Both the position numbers and the translations under genes were made by a program. From the NCBI RefSeq assembly GCF_013760845.1, contig NZ_JACDUU010000002.1:248001-312000 (forward strand): a stretch of DNA of 64,000 nucleotides. Direction: 5' to 3'. The DNA is from [Anoxybacillus] calidus. Lineage in GTDB: Bacteria > Bacillota > Bacilli > Bacillales > Anoxybacillaceae. Position 1 is the first letter of the stretch; each line of letters opens with the position of its first letter. The notes below the pieces were generated by a model, which did not search any database, was not told where the DNA came from, and saw only the letters and a list, made by a program, of their open reading frames with translations. Shown here in pieces: positions 8,698 through 17,363 of the stretch.

Positions 8698-9591
8698 TTG
8701 ACAGAGTTAGGTAAGCGATTGAAAGAAGCAAGAGAAGCGAAGCAAATTAGCTTAGATGAGTTACAGGAAATGACGAAAATTCAAAAACGTTATTTAATTG
8801 GGATTGAAGAAGGCAATTATGCCATCATGCCGGGAAATTTTTATGTACGTGCGTTTATTAAGCAATATGCAGAAGCTGTAGGATTAGACTCTGAACAGTT
8901 ATTTGAAGAGTACAAACATGAGATTCCTAGTTCACAGCATGAGGAATTACCTGAACAACTGTCACGGGTAAAAAGCAGACAGCAACTTTCGGCGAAAACG
9001 TCGAAAATCATCGATATGCTTCCGAAGCTGCTGACGACATTATTTATTATTGGAGCAGCAGTTGTACTTTGGCTGATTATACAAAATTGGGATGTAAATG
9101 AAACATCAGAGGAAAATGTAGCAAGCAATACAACGGAAGTTGAACAATCAAAAAATTCTCCTTTAGAAGAAGCGGAGGATAAAGAGAAAAGTCAGGAAAA
9201 TAAAGAGAAAAGTAAAGATCAAAAGAAAGATCAATCATCTGAACAACCTTCAGAGCAAGGAGAAAGCACCCATACATTAACGGTTATTGAGCAAAATGGA
9301 AGAGAATCAACTGTAGAGCTAACGAATACAAATCAATTTGTACTCGAAGTTGCTTCTAAGGGAACATCATGGGTTGAAGTTCGCAATGGGAAAGGCCACT
9401 CATTTTTTGCGGCTAATTTAAACGCAAATGAAACACAGCGATTTGATTTGTCGAATGAATCAGAAATTCTTGTGAAAATCGGAAAAACAACAGATGTCGA
9501 AATGAAAATTAATGGACAACCTTTTACTTATCCAGCTAATCCTAATGAGGAAGTGTTTCAAAAAATAAAAATCTTATTCAAAAAGTCGTAA
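8698..9591 (+). CDS. ymfM: RodZ-like helix-turn-helix membrane protein YmfM
   Basis: 297-residue single-pass membrane protein of the RodZ family, which links MreB filaments to the membrane and helps set rod shape. Order of parts: N-terminal HTH of the Cro/XRE type (LGKRLKEAREAKQISLDELQEMTKI, about 3-28), a transmembrane helix LLTTLFIIGAAVVLWLIIQ (about 110-128), a low-complexity Lys/Glu/Gln/Ser linker (about 150-195), and an extracytoplasmic DUF4115 domain. The start is TTG 8698 after GGAAGG. A small terminator follows directly. The linker is rich in K, E and Q, as is common for the outside linker in Firmicute RodZ. Confidence 0.86.
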   Translation: MTELGKRLKEAREAKQISLDELQEMTKIQKRYLIGIEEGNYAIMPGNFYVRAFIKQYAEAVGLDSEQLFEEYKHEIPSSQHEELPEQLSRVKSRQQLSAKTSKIIDMLPKLLTTLFIIGAAVVLWLIIQNWDVNETSEENVASNTTEVEQSKNSPLEEAEDKEKSQENKEKSKDQKKDQSSEQPSEQGESTHTLTVIEQNGRESTVELTNTNQFVLEVASKGTSWVEVRNGKGHSFFAANLNANETQRFDLSNESEILVKIGKTTDVEMKINGQPFTYPANPNEEVFQKIKILFKKS

Positions 9592-9616
9592 GTCATCTTT
9601 GTATAGATGACTTTTA
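9591..9616 (+). terminator. Hairpin terminator after ymfM
   Basis: AAGTCATCT / AGATGACTT with a six-base loop followed by TTTTATATG and a further T-run. It overlaps the last base of the ymfM stop codon. Confidence 0.7.
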
Positions 9617-9645
9617 TATGTTTTTTTGAGTGGAGGTCATTGGAT

Positions 9646-10224
9646 GTGAATTTGCCAAATAAGATTACAGTAGCACGAATTATGCTTATTCCCTTTTTTC
9701 TGATCGTTATGCTTGTTCCATTTAACTGGGGGAACGTTCAAGTTGGTACGCAAATATTGCCGGTGGCTCACTTAATTGGTGCATTGATTTTTATTTTAGC
9801 TTCAACGACTGATTGGATTGATGGTTATTTTGCCCGCAAGTATAACTTAGTTACGAATTTAGGTAAGTTTTTAGATCCGCTTGCCGACAAGTTGCTTGTG
9901 TCTGCAGCGCTTATCGTACTTGTTCAGCTTGACTTGGCGCCTGCATGGATGGTGATTATTATTATTAGCCGGGAGTTTGCGGTAACAGGATTACGTCTTG
10001 TTCTTGCAGGGGAAGGGGAAGTTGTCGCCGCAAACATGTTAGGCAAAATAAAAACATGGACGCAAATTATTGCGATTTCTGCTCTTCTTCTTCACAATTT
10101 GCCATTTCAAATGATTTCATTTCCGTTTGCGAAGATTTCATTATGGGTGGCAGTATTCTTTACGATTTGGTCTGGATGGGACTATTTTGCGAAAAATAAG
10201 CATGCGTTCATCCATTCGAAATAG
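9646..10224 (+). CDS. pgsA: CDP-diacylglycerol-glycerol-3-phosphate phosphatidyltransferase PgsA
   Basis: Makes phosphatidylglycerol phosphate from CDP-diacylglycerol and glycerol-3-phosphate, the committed step to phosphatidylglycerol and cardiolipin. 192 residues with about five membrane segments. The CDP-alcohol phosphotransferase signature D-G-x2-A-R-x8-G-x3-D-x3-D is complete (DGYFAR ... GKFLDPLAD, about residues 57-80). An upstream frame extension to 9607 is unlikely. GGAGG at 9632-9636 serves GTG 9646 and gives MNLPNKITVAR, the usual N-terminus. It sits between rodZ-like ymfM and cinA as in other Bacillaceae. Confidence 0.95.
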   Translation: MNLPNKITVARIMLIPFFLIVMLVPFNWGNVQVGTQILPVAHLIGALIFILASTTDWIDGYFARKYNLVTNLGKFLDPLADKLLVSAALIVLVQLDLAPAWMVIIIISREFAVTGLRLVLAGEGEVVAANMLGKIKTWTQIIAISALLLHNLPFQMISFPFAKISLWVAVFFTIWSGWDYFAKNKHAFIHSK

Positions 10225-10260
10225 CTCATTAATTGGAATTGTGCCAAAGGAGGCGCCTTT

Positions 10261-11508
10261 ATGGTGAATGCCGAAATTATTGCTGTTGGTTCAGAATTGT
10301 TGCTCGGGCAAATCGCCAATACGAATGCCCAGTTTTTATCAAAGCAAATGGCGGATTTAGGGATTAATGTATATTTTCATACAGTTGTTGGTGACAATGC
10401 GTCACGGCTTCGTAAGGCAATTGAAATCGCACAGACGCGTGCCAACTTAATTATTTTTACAGGTGGACTCGGTCCGACAAAAGATGATTTAACAAAAGAA
10501 ACGATTGCCAATCTATTAAACCGCAAGCTTATTATTGATGAGGAAGCGTTGCAATCGATACGTGCTTATTTTGCACGGACAAAGCAAATAATGACAGAAA
10601 ATAATGTCAAACAAGCGCTTGTATTAGAGGGAGCCGAAGTATTGAAAAATGATTATGGCATGGCTCCCGGCATGGCACTGACCATTGATGAGATTACGTA
10701 TATATTGTTGCCGGGGCCCCCGAAAGAAATGCAGCCAATGTTTTTAAATTATGGACGTCCATTTCTTATGCGAAAACTCGGGCGTCATGAACGAATCGAA
10801 TCTCGCGTTTTGCGGTTTTTTGGCATCGGCGAATCGCAACTAGAGACAGAAATTGAAGATTTCATTTCCCATCAGTCTAATCCAACGATCGCTCCTCTTG
10901 CTGGTGACGGAGAAGTGACGTTACGTTTGACAGCAAAGCATCATTCAAGTGCAGAAGCGCAAAAAATGCTAGACAAGACCGAACGGGCAATTTTACAAAG
11001 AATTGGTGCCTATTTTTACGGATATAATGAGGAAACTCTCTTTTCTAAAACACTTGAAAAATTACAACAACACCGTTTAACGATTGCTTCTGCAGAAAGT
11101 TTAACAGGCGGATTATTTGCCCAGCAGTTAACAGCTATACCTGGTGCATCGCAAACGATAAAGGGTGGCATCGTTTGTTATACAAATGACATTAAAAAGC
11201 GTCTCCTTCACGTTTCAGAAGAGATATTACAGATGGATGGAGCAGTAAGCGCCCCATGTGCCAGAGCTTTAGCAGAAAATGTAAGGAAGCTTTACGAATC
11301 CGATATTGGCATTAGTTTTACGGGCTTAGCTGGACCCGGCTCCCTTGAAGGAAAGCCGGTGGGAACGGTTTACATCGGCATTGCCATCCATAATGAGCCG
11401 ACAGAAGTATTTTCTTTGTCTCTTGCCGGCAGTCGTGAGGCGATCCGCATGCGTACAGCAAAATATGGAGCTTACTATCTCTTAAAAAAACTAGCAGTAC
11501 ACTCATAA
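10261..11508 (+). CDS. cinA: CinA: competence/damage-inducible protein with NMN amidohydrolase domain
   Basis: 415-residue protein. The N-terminal MoeA/MogA-like domain ([20 protein letters not shown] at the start, [11 protein letters not shown] near 71) is joined to a C-terminal PncC-type nicotinamide-nucleotide amidase domain ([21 protein letters not shown] about 279-299; GLAGPGS about 356). The family deamidates NMN in pyridine nucleotide recycling. The ATG follows AAAGGAGG. In B. subtilis cinA is cotranscribed with recA under competence control; here a terminator and a new promoter separate the two. Confidence 0.94.
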   Translation: MVNAEIIAVGSELLLGQIANTNAQFLSKQMADLGINVYFHTVVGDNASRLRKAIEIAQTRANLIIFTGGLGPTKDDLTKETIANLLNRKLIIDEEALQSIRAYFARTKQIMTENNVKQALVLEGAEVLKNDYGMAPGMALTIDEITYILLPGPPKEMQPMFLNYGRPFLMRKLGRHERIESRVLRFFGIGESQLETEIEDFISHQSNPTIAPLAGDGEVTLRLTAKHHSSAEAQKMLDKTERAILQRIGAYFYGYNEETLFSKTLEKLQQHRLTIASAESLTGGLFAQQLTAIPGASQTIKGGIVCYTNDIKKRLLHVSEEILQMDGAVSAPCARALAENVRKLYESDIGISFTGLAGPGSLEGKPVGTVYIGIAIHNEPTEVFSLSLAGSREAIRMRTAKYGAYYLLKKLAVHS

Positions 11509-11510
11509 GA

Positions 11511-11561
11511 ATCTGACACCCTCTGAAACTTTTATTGATTGCAGAGGGGTCAGATTTTTTT
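11511..11561 (+). terminator. Terminator between cinA and recA
   Basis: AATCTGACACCCTCTG pairs with CAGAGGGGTCAGATT around a 17-base loop, followed by TTTTTTT. The CTGACaCC/GGTCAG core resembles the outer arms of the dispersed palindrome family described elsewhere in the window. Confidence 0.85.
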
Positions 11562-11631
11562 ACTTTTCCTCAGCTGTTCTCTTAGTGAAGGAGAAAATTG
11601 GTTTGTTCCCCATTAAAAGATAGAAAACAAA

Positions 11632-11683
11632 CGAATAAATGTTCGATTTTTTACTTGGCAAATGAAACAAAAAGCGATATATT
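11632..11683 (+). promoter_or_regulatory. recA promoter with LexA (SOS) box
   Basis: CGAATAAATGTTCG at 11632-11645 is one base off the Gram-positive LexA consensus CGAAC-N4-GTTCG. It overlaps the upstream edge of a sigma-A promoter read as TTGGCA (11655-11660), 17-base spacer, TATATT (11678-11683). The recA ribosome site lies about 20 bases further on. The layout predicts damage-induced recA transcription. Confidence 0.82.
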
Positions 11684-11716
11684 ATAATTAGTTCAGAGAT
11701 AAAAGGAGGAAATCTA

Positions 11717-12763
11717 GTGAACGATCGTCAAGCTGCCTTAGAGCAGGCGTTAAAACAAATTGAGAAACAATTTGGTAAAGGCTCAATTATGAAGCTGGGA
11801 GAGCAGACAGACCGTCAAATTTCTACGGTGTCAAGCGGCTCTCTAGCGTTAGATATCGCTTTGGGTGTTGGCGGTTATCCGCGCGGACGTATCATTGAAA
11901 TTTATGGTCCAGAATCTTCTGGTAAAACGACAGTAGCACTGCATGCCATTGCTGAAGTACAAAAACTAGGCGGACAAGCTGCGTTCATAGATGCAGAGCA
12001 TGCGCTCGATCCGATTTATGCTCAAAAACTAGGCGTTAATATTGATGAATTACTTCTTTCACAACCAGACACGGGTGAACAAGCATTAGAAATTGCGGAA
12101 GCATTAGTGAGAAGTGGTGCGGTAGACATTATCGTAATTGACTCTGTTGCTGCGCTTGTACCGAAGGCAGAAATTGAAGGAGAAATGGGAGACTCTCATG
12201 TCGGATTGCAAGCCCGCCTCATGTCACAAGCGTTACGTAAGTTATCAGGTGCTATTAATAAATCCAAAACAATTGCCATCTTTATTAACCAAATTCGTGA
12301 AAAAGTGGGAGTTATGTTTGGAAACCCAGAGACAACACCTGGTGGTCGCGCGTTAAAATTCTATGCTTCTGTTCGTCTGGAAGTGCGTCGTGCTGAGCAA
12401 ATTAAGCAAGGCAACGATATGGTAGGAAACAAAACAAAAATTAAAGTGGTTAAAAACAAAGTGGCACCGCCATTTAGAACTGCGGATGTGGATATTATGT
12501 ACGGTGAAGGCATTTCCCGTGAAGGCGAAATTATCGACATGGGTTCAGAGTTAGACATCATTCAAAAGAGCGGTTCTTGGTATTCTTATAAGGACGAGCG
12601 ACTTGGCCAAGGACGCGAGAACGCCAAACAATTCCTAAAAGAAAACCCAGAAATTATGGAAGAAATCGCTCAAGAAATTCGCAAAAAATATGGTGTGAGT
12701 GCTTCTGTGTCTGCTGTGGATACGGAACAACAACAAGAAGAGTTAGACTTCCTTGAGGAATAA
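11717..12763 (+). CDS. recA: Recombinase RecA
   Basis: 348-residue DNA strand-exchange ATPase for homologous recombination and LexA cleavage. Walker [10 protein letters not shown] (about 65-73), Walker [11 protein letters not shown] (about 139-148) and the conserved loops [19 protein letters not shown] and [15 protein letters not shown] are all intact. The C-terminal tail is acidic and glutamine-rich. The GTG start follows AAAAGGAGG. Length is the family standard for Bacillaceae. Confidence 0.98.
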   Translation: MNDRQAALEQALKQIEKQFGKGSIMKLGEQTDRQISTVSSGSLALDIALGVGGYPRGRIIEIYGPESSGKTTVALHAIAEVQKLGGQAAFIDAEHALDPIYAQKLGVNIDELLLSQPDTGEQALEIAEALVRSGAVDIIVIDSVAALVPKAEIEGEMGDSHVGLQARLMSQALRKLSGAINKSKTIAIFINQIREKVGVMFGNPETTPGGRALKFYASVRLEVRRAEQIKQGNDMVGNKTKIKVVKNKVAPPFRTADVDIMYGEGISREGEIIDMGSELDIIQKSGSWYSYKDERLGQGRENAKQFLKENPEIMEEIAQEIRKKYGVSASVSAVDTEQQQEELDFLEE

Positions 12764-12773
12764 TAGTTGGCAC

Positions 12774-12813
12774 GGAGAGAAGAGACAGTTTAAATTGTCT
12801 CTTCTCTTTTTTA
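12774..12813 (+). terminator. recA terminator
   Basis: AGAGAAGAGACA / TGTCTCTTCTCT hairpin around GTTTAAAT-type loop sequence followed by TTTT. It starts about ten bases after the recA stop. Confidence 0.9.
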
Positions 12814-13180
12814 TCATTTTAAAAAGATTCTGTCATATTTAACGGCATAATAAGAGACAGACCTTGACAATAAATTTTACCACCTTTAAAATTAACATGT
12901 ATATTTTACTAATTTTTAAGCGGCTTTGAACCGGGCTGATCAGGACGAGAATGTGGCTGTTTGGCTGCTTGTCCATGAAAGTCTTGTGGAATAAGAGTGG
13001 ATGTCTGTGTGAAGGTATAGAAGAAGCTCTTTAGTACACAAGAACCTGCCGGCTTTAGTCGTGCAGAGGTTCAGATTTTATTGTTATTGACAATGTGAAA
13101 CGCCTTTGTGCTGTATGTTGAAATCTTGTAACAATGTACATGCCGACATTGATTTAGCAACTAATAAGTTCATAGCAAGA
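12814..13180 (+). ncRNA. Candidate structured RNA or long rny leader between recA and rny
   Basis: This 370-base stretch has no credible reading frame. It carries a near-perfect sigma-A promoter, TTGACA (12864-12869), 17-base spacer, TAAAAT (12887-12892). The sequence after it is clearly richer in G and C than its AT-rich surroundings. AAGCGGC near 12918 can pair with GCCGGCTT near 13050 (one bulge), and TTGAACC near 12925 can pair with GGTTCAG near 13068, followed by ATTTTATTGTT. It could be a free small RNA of about 190 bases or a structured 5' leader of rny. I do not recognise an Rfam family in it. Confidence 0.4.
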
Positions 13181-13193
13181 GGAGGTGAAATGG

Positions 13194-14753
13194 ATGGGTA
13201 TTGGTGCAATCATCTCCGCTTTGCTTGCCTTAATCGTCGGTGCAGTTGTTGGCTTTTTTGTTCGTAAATCCATTGCTGAAGCAAAAATTGGCGGCGCACA
13301 AATGGCTGCAAACCAAATTATTGAAGAAGCGAAACGTGAAGCTGATGCGCTGAAAAAAGAAGCTTTGCTGGAAGCGAAGGATGAAATTCACAAACTTCGT
13401 ACAGAGGCAGAACAGGAAATTCGCGATCGAAGAAGTGAGCTGCAAAAACAAGAAAACCGTTTATTACAAAAAGAAGAGAATCTTGATAGAAAGGAAGAGA
13501 CTCTTAATAAGCGTGAAGCACTTTTAGAGAAGAAAGAGGATTCTCTTAACGAAAGACAACAGCATATTGAACAGATGGAAAGCAAAGTGGAAGAACTCGT
13601 TCAGAAAGAGCAAGCAGAACTGGAGCGCATTTCTAGCTTATCGCGCGAAGAAGCAAGACAAATTATTTTAGAGCGTGTTGAAAAAGAACTTTCACACGAA
13701 ATGGCCTTAATGATTAAGGAAGCAGAAATGCGCGCGAAAGAAGAAGCAGATAAGAAGGCGAAAGAGATTTTATCTCTCGCAATACAACGCTGTGCTGCTG
13801 ATCATGTAGCTGAAACAACCGTTTCAGTTGTAAACTTGCCAAACGATGAAATGAAAGGCCGCATCATTGGACGTGAAGGTCGCAACATACGCACGCTCGA
13901 GACGCTAACAGGAATCGACCTCATTATTGACGATACTCCTGAAGCGGTGATTTTGTCTGGCTTTGATCCGATTCGTCGCGAAACAGCTAGACTTGCTTTA
14001 GATAAACTTGTTCAAGATGGACGTATTCATCCGGCTCGAATTGAAGAGATGGTTGAAAAAGCGAGACGTGAAGTGGATGAGCATATCCGTGAAGTCGGGG
14101 AACAAACGACATTTGAAGTTGGTGTTCACGGGCTGCATCCAGACCTCATTAAAATTTTAGGTCGTTTAAAATTCCGGACAAGCTACGGACAAAATGTTTT
14201 AAAGCACTCAATGGAAGTTGCGTTTTTAGCAGGATTGATGGCTGCCGAGTTAGGCGAGGACGAAATGTTGGCGAGACGTGCCGGTTTGCTTCATGATATT
14301 GGAAAGGCGATTGATCATGAAGTAGAAGGAAGCCACGTTGAAATCGGAGTTGAGTTAGCAACAAAATATAAAGAACATCCGGTTGTGATTAATAGTATCG
14401 CTTCACATCATGGCGATACGGAACCAACGTCGGTTATTGCTGTATTAGTCGCTGCGGCTGATGCACTATCAGCAGCACGACCAGGGGCACGGAGCGAAAC
14501 GTTAGAAAACTATATTCGCCGACTTGAAAAGCTTGAAGAAATTGCTGAATCGTATGAAGGAGTCGAAAAATCTTATGCGATTCAAGCAGGACGTGAAGTG
14601 CGCATCATGGTAAAACCTGATGCGATCGATGATTTAGAGGCACATCGTCTAGCACGAGATATTCGTAAGCGCATTGAAGAAGAACTCGATTATCCAGGGC
14701 ATATTAAAATTACTGTTATTCGTGAAACGAGAGCGGTTGAATATGCAAAATAA
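13194..14753 (+). CDS. rny: Ribonuclease Y
   Basis: Membrane-anchored endoribonuclease that initiates mRNA decay. 519 residues: an N-terminal transmembrane helix (about 3-25, [18 protein letters not shown]), a long charged coiled coil (about 30-190), a KH RNA-binding domain around [17 protein letters not shown], and an HD domain with [15 protein letters not shown]. The frame opens at GTG 13185, but GGAGGTG at 13181-13187 overlaps that codon and serves ATG 13194. No pbpX homologue lies between recA and rny, unlike B. subtilis. Confidence 0.97.
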   Translation: MGIGAIISALLALIVGAVVGFFVRKSIAEAKIGGAQMAANQIIEEAKREADALKKEALLEAKDEIHKLRTEAEQEIRDRRSELQKQENRLLQKEENLDRKEETLNKREALLEKKEDSLNERQQHIEQMESKVEELVQKEQAELERISSLSREEARQIILERVEKELSHEMALMIKEAEMRAKEEADKKAKEILSLAIQRCAADHVAETTVSVVNLPNDEMKGRIIGREGRNIRTLETLTGIDLIIDDTPEAVILSGFDPIRRETARLALDKLVQDGRIHPARIEEMVEKARREVDEHIREVGEQTTFEVGVHGLHPDLIKILGRLKFRTSYGQNVLKHSMEVAFLAGLMAAELGEDEMLARRAGLLHDIGKAIDHEVEGSHVEIGVELATKYKEHPVVINSIASHHGDTEPTSVIAVLVAAADALSAARPGARSETLENYIRRLEKLEEIAESYEGVEKSYAIQAGREVRIMVKPDAIDDLEAHRLARDIRKRIEEELDYPGHIKITVIRETRAVEYAK

Positions 14754-14782
14754 AGTGGCGATATGGCCACTTTATTTTTTTG
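14752..14782 (+). terminator. Terminator after rny
   Basis: AAAGTGGC / GCCACTTT with a short GATATG loop and a TATTTTTTT tail, beginning at the rny stop codon. Confidence 0.85.
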
Positions 14783-14861
14783 ATGTAGCATTGTCAAATA
14801 CAGCGTTTTGTGCCAAACTGAGATACATAAGCGGAAATTTAAGATTAGAAAGGGTCATAAG

Positions 14862-15656
14862 ATGAAACTGTTATTTATTGGCGATGTAGTTGGCTCACCA
14901 GGACGGAAAATGATTGAGCAGTATCTTCCAAAATTAAAAGCGAAACATAAGCCGAATGTCATTATTATTAATGGGGAAAATGCGGCAGGAGGCAAAGGAA
15001 TTACAGAGAAGATTTATCGCGGTTTTATTGAACTTGGGGCCCATGCGATCACACTTGGTAACCATGCATGGGACAATCGTGAAATTTTTGAATTTATTGA
15101 AGATGCAAAAGTATTGGTTCGTCCAGCTAATTTGCCTGATGAAGCACCTGGAAAAGGAATCGTTTACGTTCAGATTGACGGTATGGAGGTTGCCGTTATT
15201 AACTTACAAGGAAGAACGTTTTTGCCAGCGATTGACTGTCCGTTTAAGAAAGCGGATGCCCTTATTGCTGAAGCTTCACAGCGCACACCGGTTATTTTCG
15301 TTGATTTTCATGCGGAAGCAACGAGTGAAAAACAAGCAATGGGTTGGTATTTAGATGGGCGTGTTTCGGCAGTAGTTGGTACGCATACACATGTGCAGAC
15401 AGCAGACAACCGAATATTGCCAAAAGGAACAGCGTATATTACAGATGTTGGGATGACAGGACCGTATGATGGAATACTAGGAGTCGAACGTGAAGCCGTT
15501 TTGAAGAAATTTTTAACGGCTCTTCCCGTTCGCTTTGAAGTGACAGCAGGAAGAAGTCAACTCAATGGGGTCATTATAGATATTGACTCGAAAAGCGGCC
15601 GGGCAAAATCAATTGAACGAATCATGATCAATGATGATCATCCATATTTCGATTAA
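14862..15656 (+). CDS. ymdB: YmdB metallophosphodiesterase
   Basis: 264-residue calcineurin-like phosphodiesterase. The B. subtilis orthologue cleaves 2',3'-cyclic nucleotides and influences the biofilm/motility choice. Metal ligands are visible in order: GDVVGSPGR (Asp 8), NGENAAGGKG (about 37), TLGNHAWDN (about 66), VDFHAEATSEK (about 149) and GTHTHVQTAD (about 174). An upstream frame extension to 14808 lacks a ribosome site. AGAAAGG precedes ATG 14862, which gives the conserved MKLLFIGDVVG. The rny-ymdB-spoVS order is conserved. Confidence 0.93.
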   Translation: MKLLFIGDVVGSPGRKMIEQYLPKLKAKHKPNVIIINGENAAGGKGITEKIYRGFIELGAHAITLGNHAWDNREIFEFIEDAKVLVRPANLPDEAPGKGIVYVQIDGMEVAVINLQGRTFLPAIDCPFKKADALIAEASQRTPVIFVDFHAEATSEKQAMGWYLDGRVSAVVGTHTHVQTADNRILPKGTAYITDVGMTGPYDGILGVEREAVLKKFLTALPVRFEVTAGRSQLNGVIIDIDSKSGRAKSIERIMINDDHPYFD

Positions 15657-15700
15657 TTTTCCTCCTATTAAGAATTTTTAAAAAATATTTTACGTTCAAG

Positions 15701-15728
15701 CAGGAATATTAGCAAAAAATAGGGAATA
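15701..15728 (+). promoter_or_regulatory. Sigma-H-type promoter of spoVS
   Basis: CAGGAATAT (15701-15709), 12-base spacer, GGGAATA (15722-15728), close to the sigma-H consensus RnAGGAwWW-N11-12-RnnGAATww. B. subtilis spoVS is sigma-H dependent, so sequence and family knowledge agree. Confidence 0.65.
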
Positions 15729-15790
15729 TAGTAACAATGGAAATCAATCATATTGAATCAACCATTGTAGAACATAAGGAGGAACTAGGA

Positions 15791-16051
15791 ATGGAAATAT
15801 TAAAAGTTTCAGCAAAGTCTAATCCTAATTCTGTAGCAGGTGCACTTGCTGGAGTATTGCGCGAAAGAGGCGCAGCCGAAATCCAAGCAATCGGTGCAGG
15901 TGCATTAAACCAAGCCGTTAAGGCAGTAGCGATTGCACGAGGATTTGTGGCACCTAGTGGAGTTGACCTCATTTGTATTCCTGCGTTTACGGACATCCAA
16001 ATCGATGGCGAAGAGCGTACAGCGATTAAATTAATTGTTGAGCCGCGCTAA
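15791..16051 (+). CDS. spoVS: Stage V sporulation protein S
   Basis: 86-residue Alba-like protein needed for normal coat assembly and progression of sporulation; its sequence is nearly invariant in Bacillaceae (MEILKVSAKSNPNSVAGAL at the start). A 104-residue reading from 15737 has no ribosome site, whereas AAGGAGG at 15776-15782 serves ATG 15791 and gives the standard family length. A CTGACC-family palindrome follows 25 bases after the stop. Confidence 0.97.
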   Translation: MEILKVSAKSNPNSVAGALAGVLRERGAAEIQAIGAGALNQAVKAVAIARGFVAPSGVDLICIPAFTDIQIDGEERTAIKLIVEPR

Positions 16052-16075
16052 TCGAACAATGATATGGGGAACTGA

Positions 16076-16194
16076 GAGGCTGACCTAAAGCAAGTGTCAG
16101 ACCCCACAACCATAGGAATCATGCTTGGAAAGAGCATGATTCCTGTGTATTGTGCGTGAGGTCAGACATTTAAAGGGGTCAGCCCCTTCTTTTT
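16076..16194. repeat. CTGACC-family palindromic element
   Basis: Outer arms GAGGCTGACCT...GGGGTCAGCCCC, second arms AAGTGTCAGACCCCAC...GTGAGGTCAGACATT, and an inner perfect inverted repeat AGGAATCATGCT / AGCATGATTCCT with 12-bp arms. It ends in CTTCTTTTT, so it may terminate spoVS transcription. One of at least six copies or remnants in the window. Confidence 0.8.
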
Positions 16195-16214
16195 ATGATG
16201 AGGAGGAGAGTCGA

Positions 16215-17141
16215 ATGAGGCTGTTTGATGCACATTGTGATGTGTTGCTGAAGCTTTGGCTTAATCGTTCTCTATCGTTTCATGATGATCCATCGCTTCA
16301 TGTTACCTGGAGCTCATTGCAACAAGCAAATGGAAAAGTGCAATGTTTTGCGATATACATACCACAAAATGTGTATCCGGAATCACGCTTTACCGTTGCG
16401 TTAGAAATGGTTGATCTTTTTTTTGAAGAAGTCATTGGCAATTTCCCTAATATGAAATTTGTTCGTTCAAAAAGCGATATATCCTCACTGGGTCCAAATG
16501 AAATTGGCGCAATGTTAACGTTGGAAGGATGTGATGCAATAGGAGAAAGTCTTGTCAAATTAAAAACATTGCTTCGTCTTGGCGTATCTTCTGTTGGTTT
16601 GACATGGAATTACGCCAATTCGGTAGCGGATGGAGCATGGGAAGAGCGGGGAGCAGGGCTAAGCAATTTTGGAAAGCAAGTTGTTCATGTATTAAACGAA
16701 GCAAAATGTTGGGTGGATGTGTCCCATTTGTCTGAAAAAGGCTTTTGGGATGTAATAGAAATGGCCGATTATCCAATTGCCTCCCACTCTAATGCGTATG
16801 CGCTATGTGCTCATCCACGTAATTTGCGCGATGAGCAAATTTGGGCGTTAATTAAAAAAAATAGTGTGATAGGTATTACGTTTGTTCCATCATTTGTTAG
16901 ACAAGATAAGCATCCTGCTACAATTACAGATGTGTTGCGGCATCTTGATTACATTTGTTCACTCGGTGGCTCGCGTCACGTTGGATTCGGTTCTGATTTT
17001 GATGGCATCGATGAAACGGTGATTGGATTAGAAAATTTTAAATGCTATGAAAATCTAATTAATGAACTGCAAAAACATTATTCAGAAACAGATGTCCAAC
17101 GCTTTCTATTCGATAATTTTTATGACCGTTTGCCGCGTTGA
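16215..17141 (+). CDS. Membrane dipeptidase (peptidase family M19)
   Basis: 308-residue zinc dipeptidase of the renal-dipeptidase family, hydrolysing dipeptides, often with D-residues or beta-lactam-like bonds. Metal-site motifs appear in order: FDAHCDVLLKLW (HxD, residues 4-15), LTLEGCDAIG (bridging Glu, about 103), DVSHLSEKGFWD (about 182), ASHSNAYALCAHPRNL (about 200) and GFGSDFDGI (about 267). The start at ATG 16215 has AGGAGGAGAG upstream. The longer frame from 16152 runs through the palindromic repeat and is rejected. No signal peptide, so probably cytoplasmic despite the family name. Confidence 0.9.
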   Translation: MRLFDAHCDVLLKLWLNRSLSFHDDPSLHVTWSSLQQANGKVQCFAIYIPQNVYPESRFTVALEMVDLFFEEVIGNFPNMKFVRSKSDISSLGPNEIGAMLTLEGCDAIGESLVKLKTLLRLGVSSVGLTWNYANSVADGAWEERGAGLSNFGKQVVHVLNEAKCWVDVSHLSEKGFWDVIEMADYPIASHSNAYALCAHPRNLRDEQIWALIKKNSVIGITFVPSFVRQDKHPATITDVLRHLDYICSLGGSRHVGFGSDFDGIDETVIGLENFKCYENLINELQKHYSETDVQRFLFDNFYDRLPR

Positions 17142-17363
17142 CGAAAAAAACACTTATAGCAAAAAAATGTCTAATATTTTTAGATAAAGGGTTGCATTTT
17201 TTTTCCGATGGGTCTAGAATTAAAGCGTTTAGTATATTCCAATATGATGGAATTTTTAGAATAAAATCATAAGTTTAAATTCTAGTGATTTTATCAGAAA
17301 AGTGCTAAACTTATAAACGAACAATATTTGTTACTACTGATGGATTTTAAAGGGGTGTAAGAA

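Noticed and set aside
16152-16214. N-terminal extension of the dipeptidase
   Set aside because: It reads through the CTGACC palindrome and lacks a ribosome site; AGGAGGAGAG before ATG 16215 is decisive.
17142-17363. Possible riboswitch or T-box before korA
   Set aside because: AT-rich, with no conserved T-box sequence and no convincing terminator/antiterminator pair.
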